A program made the translations under genes and the position numbers. Positions 16,608-25,009 of a stretch of 55,274 nt of DNA are shown piece after piece (positions within the stretch are counted from its first letter, which is position 1; each line of letters starts with the position of its first letter). The stretch lies in contig CAMNRH010000019.1 in NCBI GenBank assembly GCA_946552115.1, forward strand, positions 1 to 55,274, given 5' to 3'. Source of the stretch: an uncultured Lachnospiraceae bacterium. GTDB lineage: Bacteria > Bacillota > Clostridia > Lachnospirales > Lachnospiraceae. The notes beneath the pieces are model-generated. The model had not been told where the DNA came from. It saw only the letters and a list, made by a program, of their open reading frames with translations, and ran no database searches.

Positions 16608-17879
16608 ATGAGAGTTCTGATTGTAGGAAGCGGCGGCAGAGAGCATGCGATTGCATATTGTGTGGCAAAAAGCGGGAAAGTGGACAAAATTTACTGTACT
16701 CCGGGAAATGCCGGTATTGCGGAGTATGCGGAATGTGCGCCGATCGGTGCGATGGAATTTGACAAAATTGTCGCGTATGCAAAGGAAAAAAGCATAGATC
16801 TTGTAATTGTAGGGATGGATGATCCGCTGGTGGGCGGATTGGTCGACGAACTGGAGGCAGCGGGAATCCGCGCTTTCGGACCGAAAAAAAACGCGGCGAT
16901 TCTGGAAGGCTCTAAAGCTTTTTCCAAGAATTTGATGAAAAAATACGGAATTCCGACCGCGGCCTACGAAACTTTTACAGAGCCTGAGGAGGCGCTTGCT
17001 TACCTTGAGACGGCAAAGTTTCCGATTGTTCTCAAGGCTGACGGACTTGCGCTGGGAAAGGGCGTGTTGATTTGCAATACCTCTGAGGAGGCAAAGGAAG
17101 GCGTAAAAACGATTATGCAGGATAAAAAGTTCGGTTCTGCAGGTGATGAGATTGTTATCGAGGAATTTATGGTTGGACGCGAAGTGTCTGTCCTTTCCTT
17201 TGTAGACGGAAATACGATTAAGACGATGACCTCGGCTCAGGATCATAAGCGGGCGGGGGACGGAGATACAGGACTGAATACCGGAGGAATGGGAACCTTT
17301 TCGCCCAGTCCGTTTTACACGAAAGAGGTGGAGGAGTTCTGTAATCAGCATATCTATCAGGCGACCGTAGACGCTATGAAAGCGGAGGGCAGACCGTTTA
17401 AGGGTGTTATTTTCTTCGGCCTGATGCTTACGGAGGACGGACCGAAAGTGCTGGAGTATAATGCAAGGTTCGGGGATCCGGAGGCACAGGTGGTTCTTCC
17501 GAGAATGAAAAACGATATCATAGAGGTCGTAGAAGCATGTATTGACGGGACGCTTGATCAGGTGAATTTCCGGTTTGAGGACAATGCGGCCGTATGCGTA
17601 GTACTTGCAAGCGACGGTTATCCTGTGGCGTATGAGAAAGGCTTTCCGGTTACGGGACTTGAAAGATTTGAACAGGAGGATGGTTATTACTGCTTCCACG
17701 CGGGAACCAAATTTGACGGGGATACAATTGTGACAAGCGGAGGGCGTGTGCTGGGCGTTACGGCTAAGGGTAAGGATCTGAAAGAAGCAAGAGCGAACGC
17801 CTATGCGGCGGCGGAATGGGTAAAATTTGACAATAAATATATGAGACATGATATCGGAAAAGCGATAGACGAGGCGTAA
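16608..17879 (+). CDS. purD: phosphoribosylamine-glycine ligase
   Basis: A 423-residue ATP-grasp enzyme that joins phosphoribosylamine and glycine to GAR. The N terminus MRVLIVGSGGREHAIA, the IVLKADGLALGKGV nucleotide loop and NTGGMGTFSPSPF are diagnostic. An excellent AAGGAGGAG precedes the ATG. It ends the pur cluster at a strong bidirectional hairpin. Confidence 0.94.
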   Translation: MRVLIVGSGGREHAIAYCVAKSGKVDKIYCTPGNAGIAEYAECAPIGAMEFDKIVAYAKEKSIDLVIVGMDDPLVGGLVDELEAAGIRAFGPKKNAAILEGSKAFSKNLMKKYGIPTAAYETFTEPEEALAYLETAKFPIVLKADGLALGKGVLICNTSEEAKEGVKTIMQDKKFGSAGDEIVIEEFMVGREVSVLSFVDGNTIKTMTSAQDHKRAGDGDTGLNTGGMGTFSPSPFYTKEVEEFCNQHIYQATVDAMKAEGRPFKGVIFFGLMLTEDGPKVLEYNARFGDPEAQVVLPRMKNDIIEVVEACIDGTLDQVNFRFEDNAAVCVVLASDGYPVAYEKGFPVTGLERFEQEDGYYCFHAGTKFDGDTIVTSGGRVLGVTAKGKDLKEARANAYAAAEWVKFDNKYMRHDIGKAIDEA

Positions 17880-17901
17880 AGCATAAGCATGAAAAACAAT
17901 A

Positions 17902-17942
17902 AAGCCGGGGCCAGTATTCACAGACAGTACTGGCTCCGGCTT
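17902..17942. terminator. bidirectional terminator between purD and the rpiR gene
   Basis: AAGCCGG-GCCAGTA (17902-17916) pairs with TACTGGC-CCGGCTT (17928-17942) around a short loop. On the minus strand it is followed by TTATTGTTTTTC, a good U-run; on the plus strand the run is weak. It overlaps the stop codon of the minus-strand gene. Confidence 0.75.
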
Positions 17943-18798
17943 AATAATTCCCGAGCTCATCCAGATAGCGGTCAATTTTCTTTAAACGTTTTTCAATTCC
18001 CCGGACCTTATGGCTGATAATGTCAAGCAGCGATTCGGCGATAAACTGAGGACCGATCATGGAATTGAAAAATGTATTTGTATCTACCGGTACAGTCAGA
18101 AGAACAGAGGCGTATTCTGCCAGAAGAGAGCTGGGCTTATCGGTAATGACGATAATTTTAGCGTTCGCCTCATGGGCCATCTGTGCAGACAGTCTGTCAA
18201 TGGAGGAATAACGCGGGAAGCTGAATATAATCAGGCAGTCCTCTTTACCGATGTTGCATATATGGTCAAAAGGACTTATAGAGGAGGAGTTGGCAGTTTC
18301 TACATTAGGAACCATATGCTTCAGGTATAATAGAAAATAATTTCCGAGGCAGGAATTACCTCGGGTAGCCAGGATATATTTCCGTTTGCTTTCGATAATC
18401 ATATCTGCGGCCTTTTCGAAAGAATCCATTATATTTTCCGAAAAGACATGCTCCAGATTTTTAACGGCATTTTTGAAATGCCGGTTCATGTACTCCGCGG
18501 TACTGTCAAGGGTGGCTCTCTTGGCAATACGCTGTGAAGGAACCGTGATTGCGCTCGAAATACTTAAAACCCGGTTTTGATAATCCTTGCGAAGTGCTTT
18601 CTGAAAGTCCATAAATCCCTGAAATCCCAATGAACGGCTGAAACGAATTACAGAGGACTCACTGACTCCGAGTCTGGAGGCAATGTCTGTTGAGGTCATA
18701 AAACAGGCATCGGCAGAATTGTCAAGGATAAATCCGGCAATTAACCTTTGGGTTTTTGTAAGCTCCGCGCCATGAATTAATTCTCTTATATCTTTCAT
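17941..18798 (-). CDS. RpiR/MurR-family transcriptional regulator
   Basis: A 285-residue regulator. The first ~77 residues are the RpiR-type HTH (IASRLGVSESSVIRFSRSLG); residues ~120-250 are a SIS sugar-phosphate-binding domain with TRGNSCLGNYF and IVITDKPSSLL. GGAGG precedes the ATG. It is divergent from alanine dehydrogenase, and the shared 226-base region carries three TGAAA/TTTCA dyads. It therefore very likely controls itself and ald. Most RpiR proteins sense sugar phosphates, so its link to alanine metabolism is unusual. Confidence 0.85.
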   Translation of the reverse strand: MKDIRELIHGAELTKTQRLIAGFILDNSADACFMTSTDIASRLGVSESSVIRFSRSLGFQGFMDFQKALRKDYQNRVLSISSAITVPSQRIAKRATLDSTAEYMNRHFKNAVKNLEHVFSENIMDSFEKAADMIIESKRKYILATRGNSCLGNYFLLYLKHMVPNVETANSSSISPFDHICNIGKEDCLIIFSFPRYSSIDRLSAQMAHEANAKIIVITDKPSSLLAEYASVLLTVPVDTNTFFNSMIGPQFIAESLLDIISHKVRGIEKRLKKIDRYLDELGNY

Positions 18799-18831
18799 AT
18801 AAGTGTAACCTCCGATGCATAATATCTTTCC

Positions 18832-18858
18832 TTTTTCATTTAAACATGAAATGAAAAA
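18832..18858. promoter_or_regulatory. RpiR operator candidate A
   Basis: TTTTTCAT (18832-18839) pairs with ATGAAAAA (18851-18858); an inner pairing TTTCAT/ATGAAA (18834-18839/18846-18851) also exists. It is close to the rpiR start codon, consistent with autoregulation. Confidence 0.55.
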
Positions 18859-18886
18859 TTATGCAATGTGAAAATAATAACTTTTG

Positions 18887-18915
18887 TTGATTGTTATTAA
18901 ATAATATGATAGTAT
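18887..18915 (+). promoter_or_regulatory. putative ald promoter
   Basis: TTGATT (18887-18892) is followed by a 17-base spacer and TAGTAT (18910-18915). A partly overlapping TATGAT at 18905-18910 is an alternative -10. It lies upstream of operators B and C. Confidence 0.35.
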
Positions 18916-18928
18916 TTTTTACAGATAA

Positions 18929-18976
18929 ATGAAAAATATTATTCATTATTTTTGATATATGAAAAATATTTTTCAT
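18929..18976. promoter_or_regulatory. RpiR operator candidates B and C (30-bp spaced palindromes)
   Basis: ATGAAAAATATTATTCAT (18929-18946, one mismatch pair) and ATGAAAAATATTTTTCAT (18959-18976, perfect) are near-identical 18-bp palindromes whose centres are 30 bp apart, about three helical turns. They sit between the ald promoter and the ald start, a position suited to repression by a dimer of dimers. Confidence 0.7.
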
Positions 18977-19024
18977 TATATTGGGAAAGATAGGAATAAA
19001 AATGAAAACGGGAGGTATGATGCA

Positions 19025-20140
19025 ATGCGAGTCGGCTGTGTAAAAGAAATTAAAAATAATGAGTTCCGGGTGGGAATGACGCCGGATAATGTGAAAAGCT
19101 ATAAGGCTTCCGGGCATGAGGTCTACATTGAGAAAAATGCGGGAGCGGGTTCCGGTTTTTCGGATGATGAATATATTTCGGCAGGCGCTAAGATACTGGA
19201 TACGGCGAAAGAGGTATGGGATACGGCAGAGATGATGATTAAGGTAAAAGAGCCCTTGAAAGAGGAATATCCGCTGTTTCATGAAGGTCTTATACTTTAC
19301 ACTTATCTCCATCTTGCAGCGGATAAGCCGCAGACGGACGCGCTGCTTGCGGGCAGAGTAAAGGGTGTTGCGTACGAGACGCTGATGGAGAGGAACGGCG
19401 GTCTTCCGCTTCTTGCACCTATGAGTCAGATTGCGGGACGCCTGAGCGTGCAGGAGGGAGCAAAATATCTGGAAAAGATATTCGGAGGTTCCGGAATTCT
19501 TCTGGCGGGAGTTCCGGGTACGCCGAAAGCTAACGTAGTGATTCTCGGCGGAGGCTCTGTCGGGACAAATGCGTGTAAGATTGCTGTCGGAATGGGCGCG
19601 AATGTAACGATTCTCGATGTGAATCTTGAACGTCTGTCATATCTTGACGATATATTCGGGGCGCGTATCCAGACGCTTGCCTCCACGGATGCGAATATTG
19701 AAAAATGTGTAAAAGAAGCAGATCTTGTGATTGGCTGCGTATTGATACCCGGAAAAGCGGCGCCGAAAATATTTAAGAAGAAATATTTGAAAGAGATGAA
19801 GCCGGGCTCGGTATTTGTCGATGTAGCGGTAGACCAGGGCGGATGCGGCGAAACGACAAGGGTTACGTATCATGATGATCCGATCTTTATTGAGGACGGA
19901 ATTGTTCATTACTGTGTAGGCAATATGCCTGGCGCGGTTCCGAGAACCTCTACCATTGCCCTTACAAATGCAACCTTAAGCTATGGACTTAAGATTGCGG
20001 ACAAAGGGCTGGAGCAGGCATGCAGGGACAATGACGTATTATATTCCGCAATTAATACCTATGACGGAAAGCTTACGTGCAAAAATGTGGCCGATAGCTT
20101 CGGCTGCTATGAATATGTTGATATAAAATCTGTTTTCTGA
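19025..20140 (+). CDS. ald: alanine dehydrogenase
   Basis: A 371-residue NAD-dependent enzyme that interconverts L-alanine and pyruvate plus ammonia. Substrate residues K75 (VKEP) and H96 (TYLHLAAD) are at the same positions as in characterised alanine dehydrogenases. The nucleotide fold is at VVILGGGSVGTNA. The C-terminal VGNMPGAVPRTST is diagnostic. The start is ATG at 19025 with GGGAGG nine bases upstream; the open frame runs up to 18959 but that part is operator DNA. A perfect hairpin terminator follows. Confidence 0.9.
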   Translation: MRVGCVKEIKNNEFRVGMTPDNVKSYKASGHEVYIEKNAGAGSGFSDDEYISAGAKILDTAKEVWDTAEMMIKVKEPLKEEYPLFHEGLILYTYLHLAADKPQTDALLAGRVKGVAYETLMERNGGLPLLAPMSQIAGRLSVQEGAKYLEKIFGGSGILLAGVPGTPKANVVILGGGSVGTNACKIAVGMGANVTILDVNLERLSYLDDIFGARIQTLASTDANIEKCVKEADLVIGCVLIPGKAAPKIFKKKYLKEMKPGSVFVDVAVDQGGCGETTRVTYHDDPIFIEDGIVHYCVGNMPGAVPRTSTIALTNATLSYGLKIADKGLEQACRDNDVLYSAINTYDGKLTCKNVADSFGCYEYVDIKSVF

Positions 20141-20154
20141 TAAAAATTTGCCAT

Positions 20155-20203
20155 AAAATAAGAGAGCTGCGGTTTTTCATGGACTGCAGCTCTCTTATTT
20201 TTT
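20155..20203 (+). terminator. terminator of ald
   Basis: AAAATAAGAGAGCTGC (20155-20170) pairs perfectly with GCAGCTCTCTTATTTT (20186-20201), 16 bp, and ends in a T-run. Confidence 0.85.
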
Positions 20204-20263
20204 AAAGCTCTTGCATAAATATTCTACGTGTGCTAACCTGTATATAACAAAAGAGGTGATACT

Positions 20264-20638
20264 ATGGTGATAGAAATTGATTTTAACAGTGATGAGGCAA
20301 TTTATGTTCAGCTTCAGCATCAGATTATCATGGGAATTGCAACAGAGATGCTGCGGGAAGGAGACACGCTTCCATCTGTACGCCAGCTTGCAGATACAAT
20401 AGGAATTAACATGCATACGGTGAATAAGGCATATTCTATATTGAAGCAGCAGGGATTTATTCAGCTTGACAGAAGAAAAGGCGCGGTGATTGCCATTGAT
20501 ATTAATAAGATACAGGCTCATGAGGAGATGAAGCGGGAGCTTCGTATTGCGCTGGCTAAAGGGTGCTGTAAAAATATCAGCCGCGAAGAGGTGCACGAGC
20601 TGGTGGATGAATTATTTGACGAATATACCTTTGGGTAA
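20264..20638 (+). CDS. GntR-family regulator (YtrA-type)
   Basis: A 124-residue protein with an N-terminal winged HTH (LREGDTLPSVRQLADTIGINMHTVNKAYSIL) and only a short helical C-terminal part, the hallmark of the YtrA subfamily. AGAGGTGAT precedes the ATG. It is 32 bases upstream of the clpC start and should be co-transcribed with it. YtrA-type regulators usually sit with ABC transporters; pairing with clpC is uncommon. It may control the operon itself. Confidence 0.8.
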   Translation: MVIEIDFNSDEAIYVQLQHQIIMGIATEMLREGDTLPSVRQLADTIGINMHTVNKAYSILKQQGFIQLDRRKGAVIAIDINKIQAHEEMKRELRIALAKGCCKNISREEVHELVDELFDEYTFG

Positions 20639-20670
20639 TATGAATTATGATACAGAAAGGAATTAATGAC

Positions 20671-23109
20671 ATGAATTATACGGAACAGGCCAATAACGTG
20701 CTGCGGATTGCGGAGACAATTGCGAGAGAGCTGCATCATCCATATGTAGGAACCGAGCATATGCTTCTCGGTCTCAGAAAGGTTTATACGGGAGTTGCCG
20801 GACAGGTGCTGGCTATGAACGGTGTGGAGGAGGAAAGCATCTATAAGGTAGTGGATGAGCTGATTTCTCCGGTGGGAGATGTGGCATTTAAGGAGCGTCC
20901 GCAGAGAAGTCCCCGCCTTGAATATATTTTGGAGGAGAGTAAAAATGAGGCAGTGCGCCTGAAATCTGAGAAAATCGGAACCGAGCATATGCTGCTGGCG
21001 ATGATACGGGAAGCGGATTGCGTCGCTACCCGCATTCTTCTTACATTGAATATTAATCTTCAGAAGATTTTTCAGGAGATTATCAATGTTACCGGTATTG
21101 ACCCAAAAGAGTATCAGGGGGAGGCAGCGCAGGAAGGCTATAAAGGAAAAGAGGGAGTCCTGAGGCAGTACGGCACGGACCTTACGCTTGAAGCGGCGGA
21201 GGGAAAGCTGGACCCGGTTATCGGGCGTGAGGCGGAGATTCACAGACTGATGCAGGTATTAAGCAGACGCACGAAAAATAACCCTTGTCTTGTGGGAGAG
21301 CCGGGAGTCGGAAAGACAGCGGTTGTGGAAGGGCTGGCAGCCCGGATTGAAGCGGGGGCGGTGCCGGACAGTATGAAGGATAAGCAGATTCTTACGATGG
21401 ATCTTGCCGGGATGATTGCCGGCTCGAAATATCGGGGAGAATTCGAGGAGCGGATGAAGAGGCTTATTCAGGAGGTAAAAGCGGCGGGAAACGTGATTTT
21501 GTTTCTGGATGAGGTGCATACGATTATCGGAGCCGGCGGTGCGGAAGGGGCGATGGACGCTTCCAATATTTTAAAGCCCGCGCTTGCAAGAGGAGAGTTT
21601 CAGCTTATCGGCGCGACTACAATCGTAGAATACAGAAAATATATTGAAAAGGACGCTGCTCTTGAACGGAGATTCCAGCCGATTACGGTTGAAGAGCCGG
21701 ATACCGGACACTGCCTGAATATTCTGAAAGGTTTAAAGGACAGATATGAGAATCATCATCATGTGCAGATAGAGGAAGAAGCTTTGGAGGCGGCGGTGAA
21801 TTTGTCGGATCGTTATATCAGCGACCGTTTTCTTCCAGACAAGGCAATTGACGTGTTGGATGAGGCCTGCTCGAAAGTATCCCTAAGAGGTTTTAAGGTG
21901 CCGGAGAGGCTGTATGAGCTGGAGGATATGATTACCTCGCTGGGAGAGGAGATGGAAAAGGCAATCTGCCGGGGAGATATGCCGGAAGCCTCGCTGCTTC
22001 GGAAAGAGAAGACAGAGACGGAGAAAAAGCTGCTGCGGGCGAGAAAAAGCTATCATTCCCGAAATGCCGGAAAGCAGGTGAATGTGAAAGAGGACGATAT
22101 TGCGGACGTTATATCCGAATGGACGAAAATACCGGTGAGAAGGCTTCAGGAGTCGGAGGGAGCAAGGCTGCAAAAGCTGGAGCAGATCCTTCATAAGCGT
22201 GTCATCGGTCAGGAGGAGGCCGTTACAGCGGTGGCAAAGGCAGTGAGAAGGGGAAGAGTAGGACTTAAGGATCCGGGGCGTCCTATCGGTTCGTTTCTCT
22301 TTCTTGGCCCGACCGGCGTGGGAAAGACAGAGCTTTCGAAAGCATTATCGGAGACGCTGTTCGGAAATGAGGATTCTATGATTCGGGTAGATATGTCCGA
22401 ATATATGGAGAAGCACAGTGTTGCAAAGATGATAGGCTCCCCTCCGGGCTATGTGGGGCATGATGACGGCGGTCAGCTCAGCGAGCAGGTGAGGAGGCAT
22501 CCGTATTCTGTGATATTGTTTGATGAGATTGAAAAGGCGCATCCGGACGTGTTTAATATTCTCCTTCAGGTTCTGGACGACGGACATATTACGGATTCTC
22601 AGGGACGTAAGGTGGATTTTCGAAACACAGTTATTATCATGACCTCCAATGCCGGCGCGCAGGCGATTATTGACCCCAGGAAGCTCGGGTTTAATGTAAA
22701 GGAGGACAAAGCCGGCGATTATAAGCGGATGAAGTCCAACGTACTGAATGAAATCAAGCTTATCTTCCGGCCGGAGTTTCTAAATAGAATCGATGAAATT
22801 ATCGTATTTCATCCGCTGGGAGCGGACGAGATGAAGAGGATTGTAAGCCTTATGTGTAAGGATGTTGTAAAACGGGCGGAAGAGCAGCTCGGTATCCGGC
22901 TGATAATTAGGGATTCTGTAAAAAAGCATATCGTAGAGACAGGAACGGACCAAAAATACGGAGCAAGACCTCTCAGGCGCGCAGTGCAGAGTCAGCTTGA
23001 GGACAGGCTGGCGGAAGCGATGCTTGCCGGAGAGGTGAAGCGGGATTCACAGGTTGTAGCGGGCGTGTCTAAAAAAGAAATAAAATTTTGGATGAAAGCT
23101 ACAAATTAA
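20671..23109 (+). CDS. clpC: ClpC-type AAA+ unfoldase (ATP-dependent Clp protease ATPase subunit)
   Basis: An 812-residue class I Clp/Hsp100 ATPase that unfolds substrates for ClpP. Two Clp_N repeats occupy about 1-145. The first AAA+ domain has Walker A G209-T216 (GEPGVGKT). A middle domain with a UVR-like helix lies near 425-460. The second AAA+ domain has Walker A G546-T553 (GPTGVGKT) and Walker [15 protein letters not shown]. The ATG at 20671 with AGAAAGGA upstream is preferred to 20647. Unlike the usual ctsR-mcsA-mcsB-clpC operon, only a GntR gene precedes it; radA follows after one small gene. Confidence 0.88.
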   Translation: MNYTEQANNVLRIAETIARELHHPYVGTEHMLLGLRKVYTGVAGQVLAMNGVEEESIYKVVDELISPVGDVAFKERPQRSPRLEYILEESKNEAVRLKSEKIGTEHMLLAMIREADCVATRILLTLNINLQKIFQEIINVTGIDPKEYQGEAAQEGYKGKEGVLRQYGTDLTLEAAEGKLDPVIGREAEIHRLMQVLSRRTKNNPCLVGEPGVGKTAVVEGLAARIEAGAVPDSMKDKQILTMDLAGMIAGSKYRGEFEERMKRLIQEVKAAGNVILFLDEVHTIIGAGGAEGAMDASNILKPALARGEFQLIGATTIVEYRKYIEKDAALERRFQPITVEEPDTGHCLNILKGLKDRYENHHHVQIEEEALEAAVNLSDRYISDRFLPDKAIDVLDEACSKVSLRGFKVPERLYELEDMITSLGEEMEKAICRGDMPEASLLRKEKTETEKKLLRARKSYHSRNAGKQVNVKEDDIADVISEWTKIPVRRLQESEGARLQKLEQILHKRVIGQEEAVTAVAKAVRRGRVGLKDPGRPIGSFLFLGPTGVGKTELSKALSETLFGNEDSMIRVDMSEYMEKHSVAKMIGSPPGYVGHDDGGQLSEQVRRHPYSVILFDEIEKAHPDVFNILLQVLDDGHITDSQGRKVDFRNTVIIMTSNAGAQAIIDPRKLGFNVKEDKAGDYKRMKSNVLNEIKLIFRPEFLNRIDEIIVFHPLGADEMKRIVSLMCKDVVKRAEEQLGIRLIIRDSVKKHIVETGTDQKYGARPLRRAVQSQLEDRLAEAMLAGEVKRDSQVVAGVSKKEIKFWMKATN

Positions 23110-23161
23110 GCCGGATTTGATATATAATGAAAAATACAAAAAACCATAGGAGGAAGCACAG

Positions 23162-23575
23162 GTGGCAGTAGTAAAGGAACTTTTAAGAGCGGAGGCAGAC
23201 GGGACATTAAGCTTTGGAGATTATACGCTGGATAAAAAGACAAAGCTTGACGGATTTGAGTTTCAGGGAGATATATACAAGGTAAAAACGTTTGCTGAGA
23301 TTACAAAGGTTGAGAAAAACGGCATGTTTGTGTATGAATCGGTACCGGGGACGGCGGTGGAGAATTTTAAGGCGTCGGAAAGGGAAATCAGTTTTCGTGT
23401 ATCGGGAGCACATGATGCGCAGGTTACGCTGGAGCTGGAAGCAGACAGTGAATATGTCGTATATATGGGGGATGCGAATGTCGGAGATATGAAGACGAAT
23501 GTCAGCGGAAAACTGAGCGTCAGCGCAGAACTCACTCCGGAACAGAGCGTAGCGATTAAAGTGATAAAGAAGTAA
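23162..23575 (+). CDS. conserved hypothetical protein between clpC and radA
   Basis: A 137-residue soluble protein with no signal peptide or membrane span. It starts with GTG, placed 7 bases after AGGAGGA. The sequence has mixed beta character (GTLSFGDYTLDKKTKLDGF, TLELEADSEYVVYM). I recall similar proteins in Lachnospiraceae labelled endosialidase, but no catalytic motif for such an enzyme is visible, so I do not accept that name. Its stop is one base before the radA ATG, so the two are translationally linked. A -10-like TATAAT lies at 23123-23128. Confidence 0.65.
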   Translation: MAVVKELLRAEADGTLSFGDYTLDKKTKLDGFEFQGDIYKVKTFAEITKVEKNGMFVYESVPGTAVENFKASEREISFRVSGAHDAQVTLELEADSEYVVYMGDANVGDMKTNVSGKLSVSAELTPEQSVAIKVIKK

Positions 23576-23576
23576 G

Positions 23577-24938
23577 ATGGCAAAGGCAAAAAAAAGTATA
23601 TTTTTCTGTCAGAATTGCGGGCATGAGGAAAGTAAATGGCTCGGACAGTGTCCGATGTGCAAAGAATGGAACACATTTGTGGAGGAAAAGGCGTCTCCTG
23701 TGAAAGCGGGGGCGCCGTCTGTAAAATTAAGAAAAGAAGTAAAAGCCGTCGTTCTTTCCAGTGTGACTGCAGATGAAGATGAGAGAGTGCGCACAGGCAT
23801 TGCAGAGCTCGACAGGGTTTTAGGAGGCGGAATCGTTGAGGGCTCACTCGTGCTGGTGGGAGGCGATCCGGGAATCGGGAAGTCGACGCTTCTTTTACAG
23901 GTATGTCAGAAACTTTCGGACAGAGAAAAAAAGATTTTGTATATATCCGGTGAGGAATCATTAAAGCAGATAAAAATGCGTGCGAATCGTGTGGGAAATT
24001 TTTCGGACAGCCTTTATTTATTGTGCGAGACAAATCTTGATATGATTCGGGGAGTGATTGAAGAACAGAAGCCGGATATGGTGGTTATTGATTCGATTCA
24101 GACGATGTATGACGAGACCGTCTCATCCGCGCCGGGAAGCGTGTCGCAGGTGAGAGAGTCTACCAATGTATTTATGCAGCTTGCCAAGGGACTCGGAATC
24201 ACAATCTTTATTGTCGGTCATGTGACGAAAGAAGGAACGGTTGCGGGACCGAGAGTGCTGGAGCATATGGTGGATACGGTTTTATATTTTGAGGGTGACA
24301 GACACGCCTCGTACCGGATTCTGCGCGGTGTGAAGAACCGGTTTGGCTCCACGAACGAGATTGGGGTATTTGAAATGTGTGAGAGCGGACTTTCAGAGGT
24401 TGAAAATCCTTCCGAATTTATGCTAAACGGAAGGCCGGCGTGTGCGTCCGGCTCGGTGGTGGCATGTGCAATCGAAGGAACTCGTCCGATGCTGCTGGAG
24501 ATACAGGCGCTGGTATGCAAAAGTAATTTTGGGATGCCGAGAAGAACCGCGGCGGGCCTGGATTACAACCGGGTGAATCTTTTGATGGCAGTTTTGGAAA
24601 AAAGGCTCGGGCTGCCGCTTTCTGGTTACGACGCTTATGTGAACATTGCCGGGGGAATCAGAATGAACGAACCGGCGACGGATTTGGGAATCGTTGTATC
24701 TATTGTATCAAGCTATAAAAACAAACCGGTTTCCGAGGATACGATTGTATTCGGAGAGGTCGGTTTAAGCGGTGAGGTGCGCGCCGTCACAATGCCGGAG
24801 CAACGGGTGGCGGAGGCAAAAAAGCTGGGCTTTCAAACATGTATCATACCGGAGGTGTCGGTAAAGGCAGTCGGAAAGATAGATGGAATTGAGATTGTCG
24901 GAGTAAGGACAGTGAATCAGGCAATGAATTTACTGTAG
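23577..24938 (+). CDS. radA: DNA repair protein RadA
   Basis: A 453-residue branch-migration ATPase of recombinational repair. A zinc finger C11-x2-C14...C25-x2-C28 opens the protein. The RecA-like core has Walker A G96-T104 (GDPGIGKST) and the RadA-specific KNRFG motif at 253-257. The C terminus is the Lon-like domain (ISGDAYVN-type GYDAYVNIAGG). All features are intact. The clpC-radA neighbourhood is a conserved Firmicute arrangement. Confidence 0.93.
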   Translation: MAKAKKSIFFCQNCGHEESKWLGQCPMCKEWNTFVEEKASPVKAGAPSVKLRKEVKAVVLSSVTADEDERVRTGIAELDRVLGGGIVEGSLVLVGGDPGIGKSTLLLQVCQKLSDREKKILYISGEESLKQIKMRANRVGNFSDSLYLLCETNLDMIRGVIEEQKPDMVVIDSIQTMYDETVSSAPGSVSQVRESTNVFMQLAKGLGITIFIVGHVTKEGTVAGPRVLEHMVDTVLYFEGDRHASYRILRGVKNRFGSTNEIGVFEMCESGLSEVENPSEFMLNGRPACASGSVVACAIEGTRPMLLEIQALVCKSNFGMPRRTAAGLDYNRVNLLMAVLEKRLGLPLSGYDAYVNIAGGIRMNEPATDLGIVVSIVSSYKNKPVSEDTIVFGEVGLSGEVRAVTMPEQRVAEAKKLGFQTCIIPEVSVKAVGKIDGIEIVGVRTVNQAMNLL

Positions 24939-24942
24939 CATA

Positions 24943-24984
24943 AAAGGGGATGTCCTGAAAATGGAATTCAGTGACACCCCCTTT
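24943..24984. terminator. bidirectional terminator between radA and coaBC
   Basis: AAGGGG-TGTC-CTGAA pairs with TTCAG-GACA-CCCCTT over 24943-24984 with one mismatch and one bulge. It lies between two convergent genes. Confidence 0.75.
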
Positions 24985-25009
24985 CGCTGTAATATGCGGC
25001 GGTGTTATT

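Noticed and set aside
16587-17975. A 462-codon open frame on the minus strand opposite purD
   Set aside because: It lies antisense to purD, whose motifs are clear, has no ribosome site and a composition typical of a shadow frame (many His, Arg, Cys, no family).
18836-19024. Coding extension of ald upstream to 18959 and a minus-strand frame at 18836-19312
   Set aside because: The region is made of operator palindromes and A/T runs; ald has a strong ribosome site for the ATG at 19025.
23162-23575. Annotation of this gene as an endosialidase
   Set aside because: The protein is 137 residues, cytoplasmic and lacks any sialidase-type motif.
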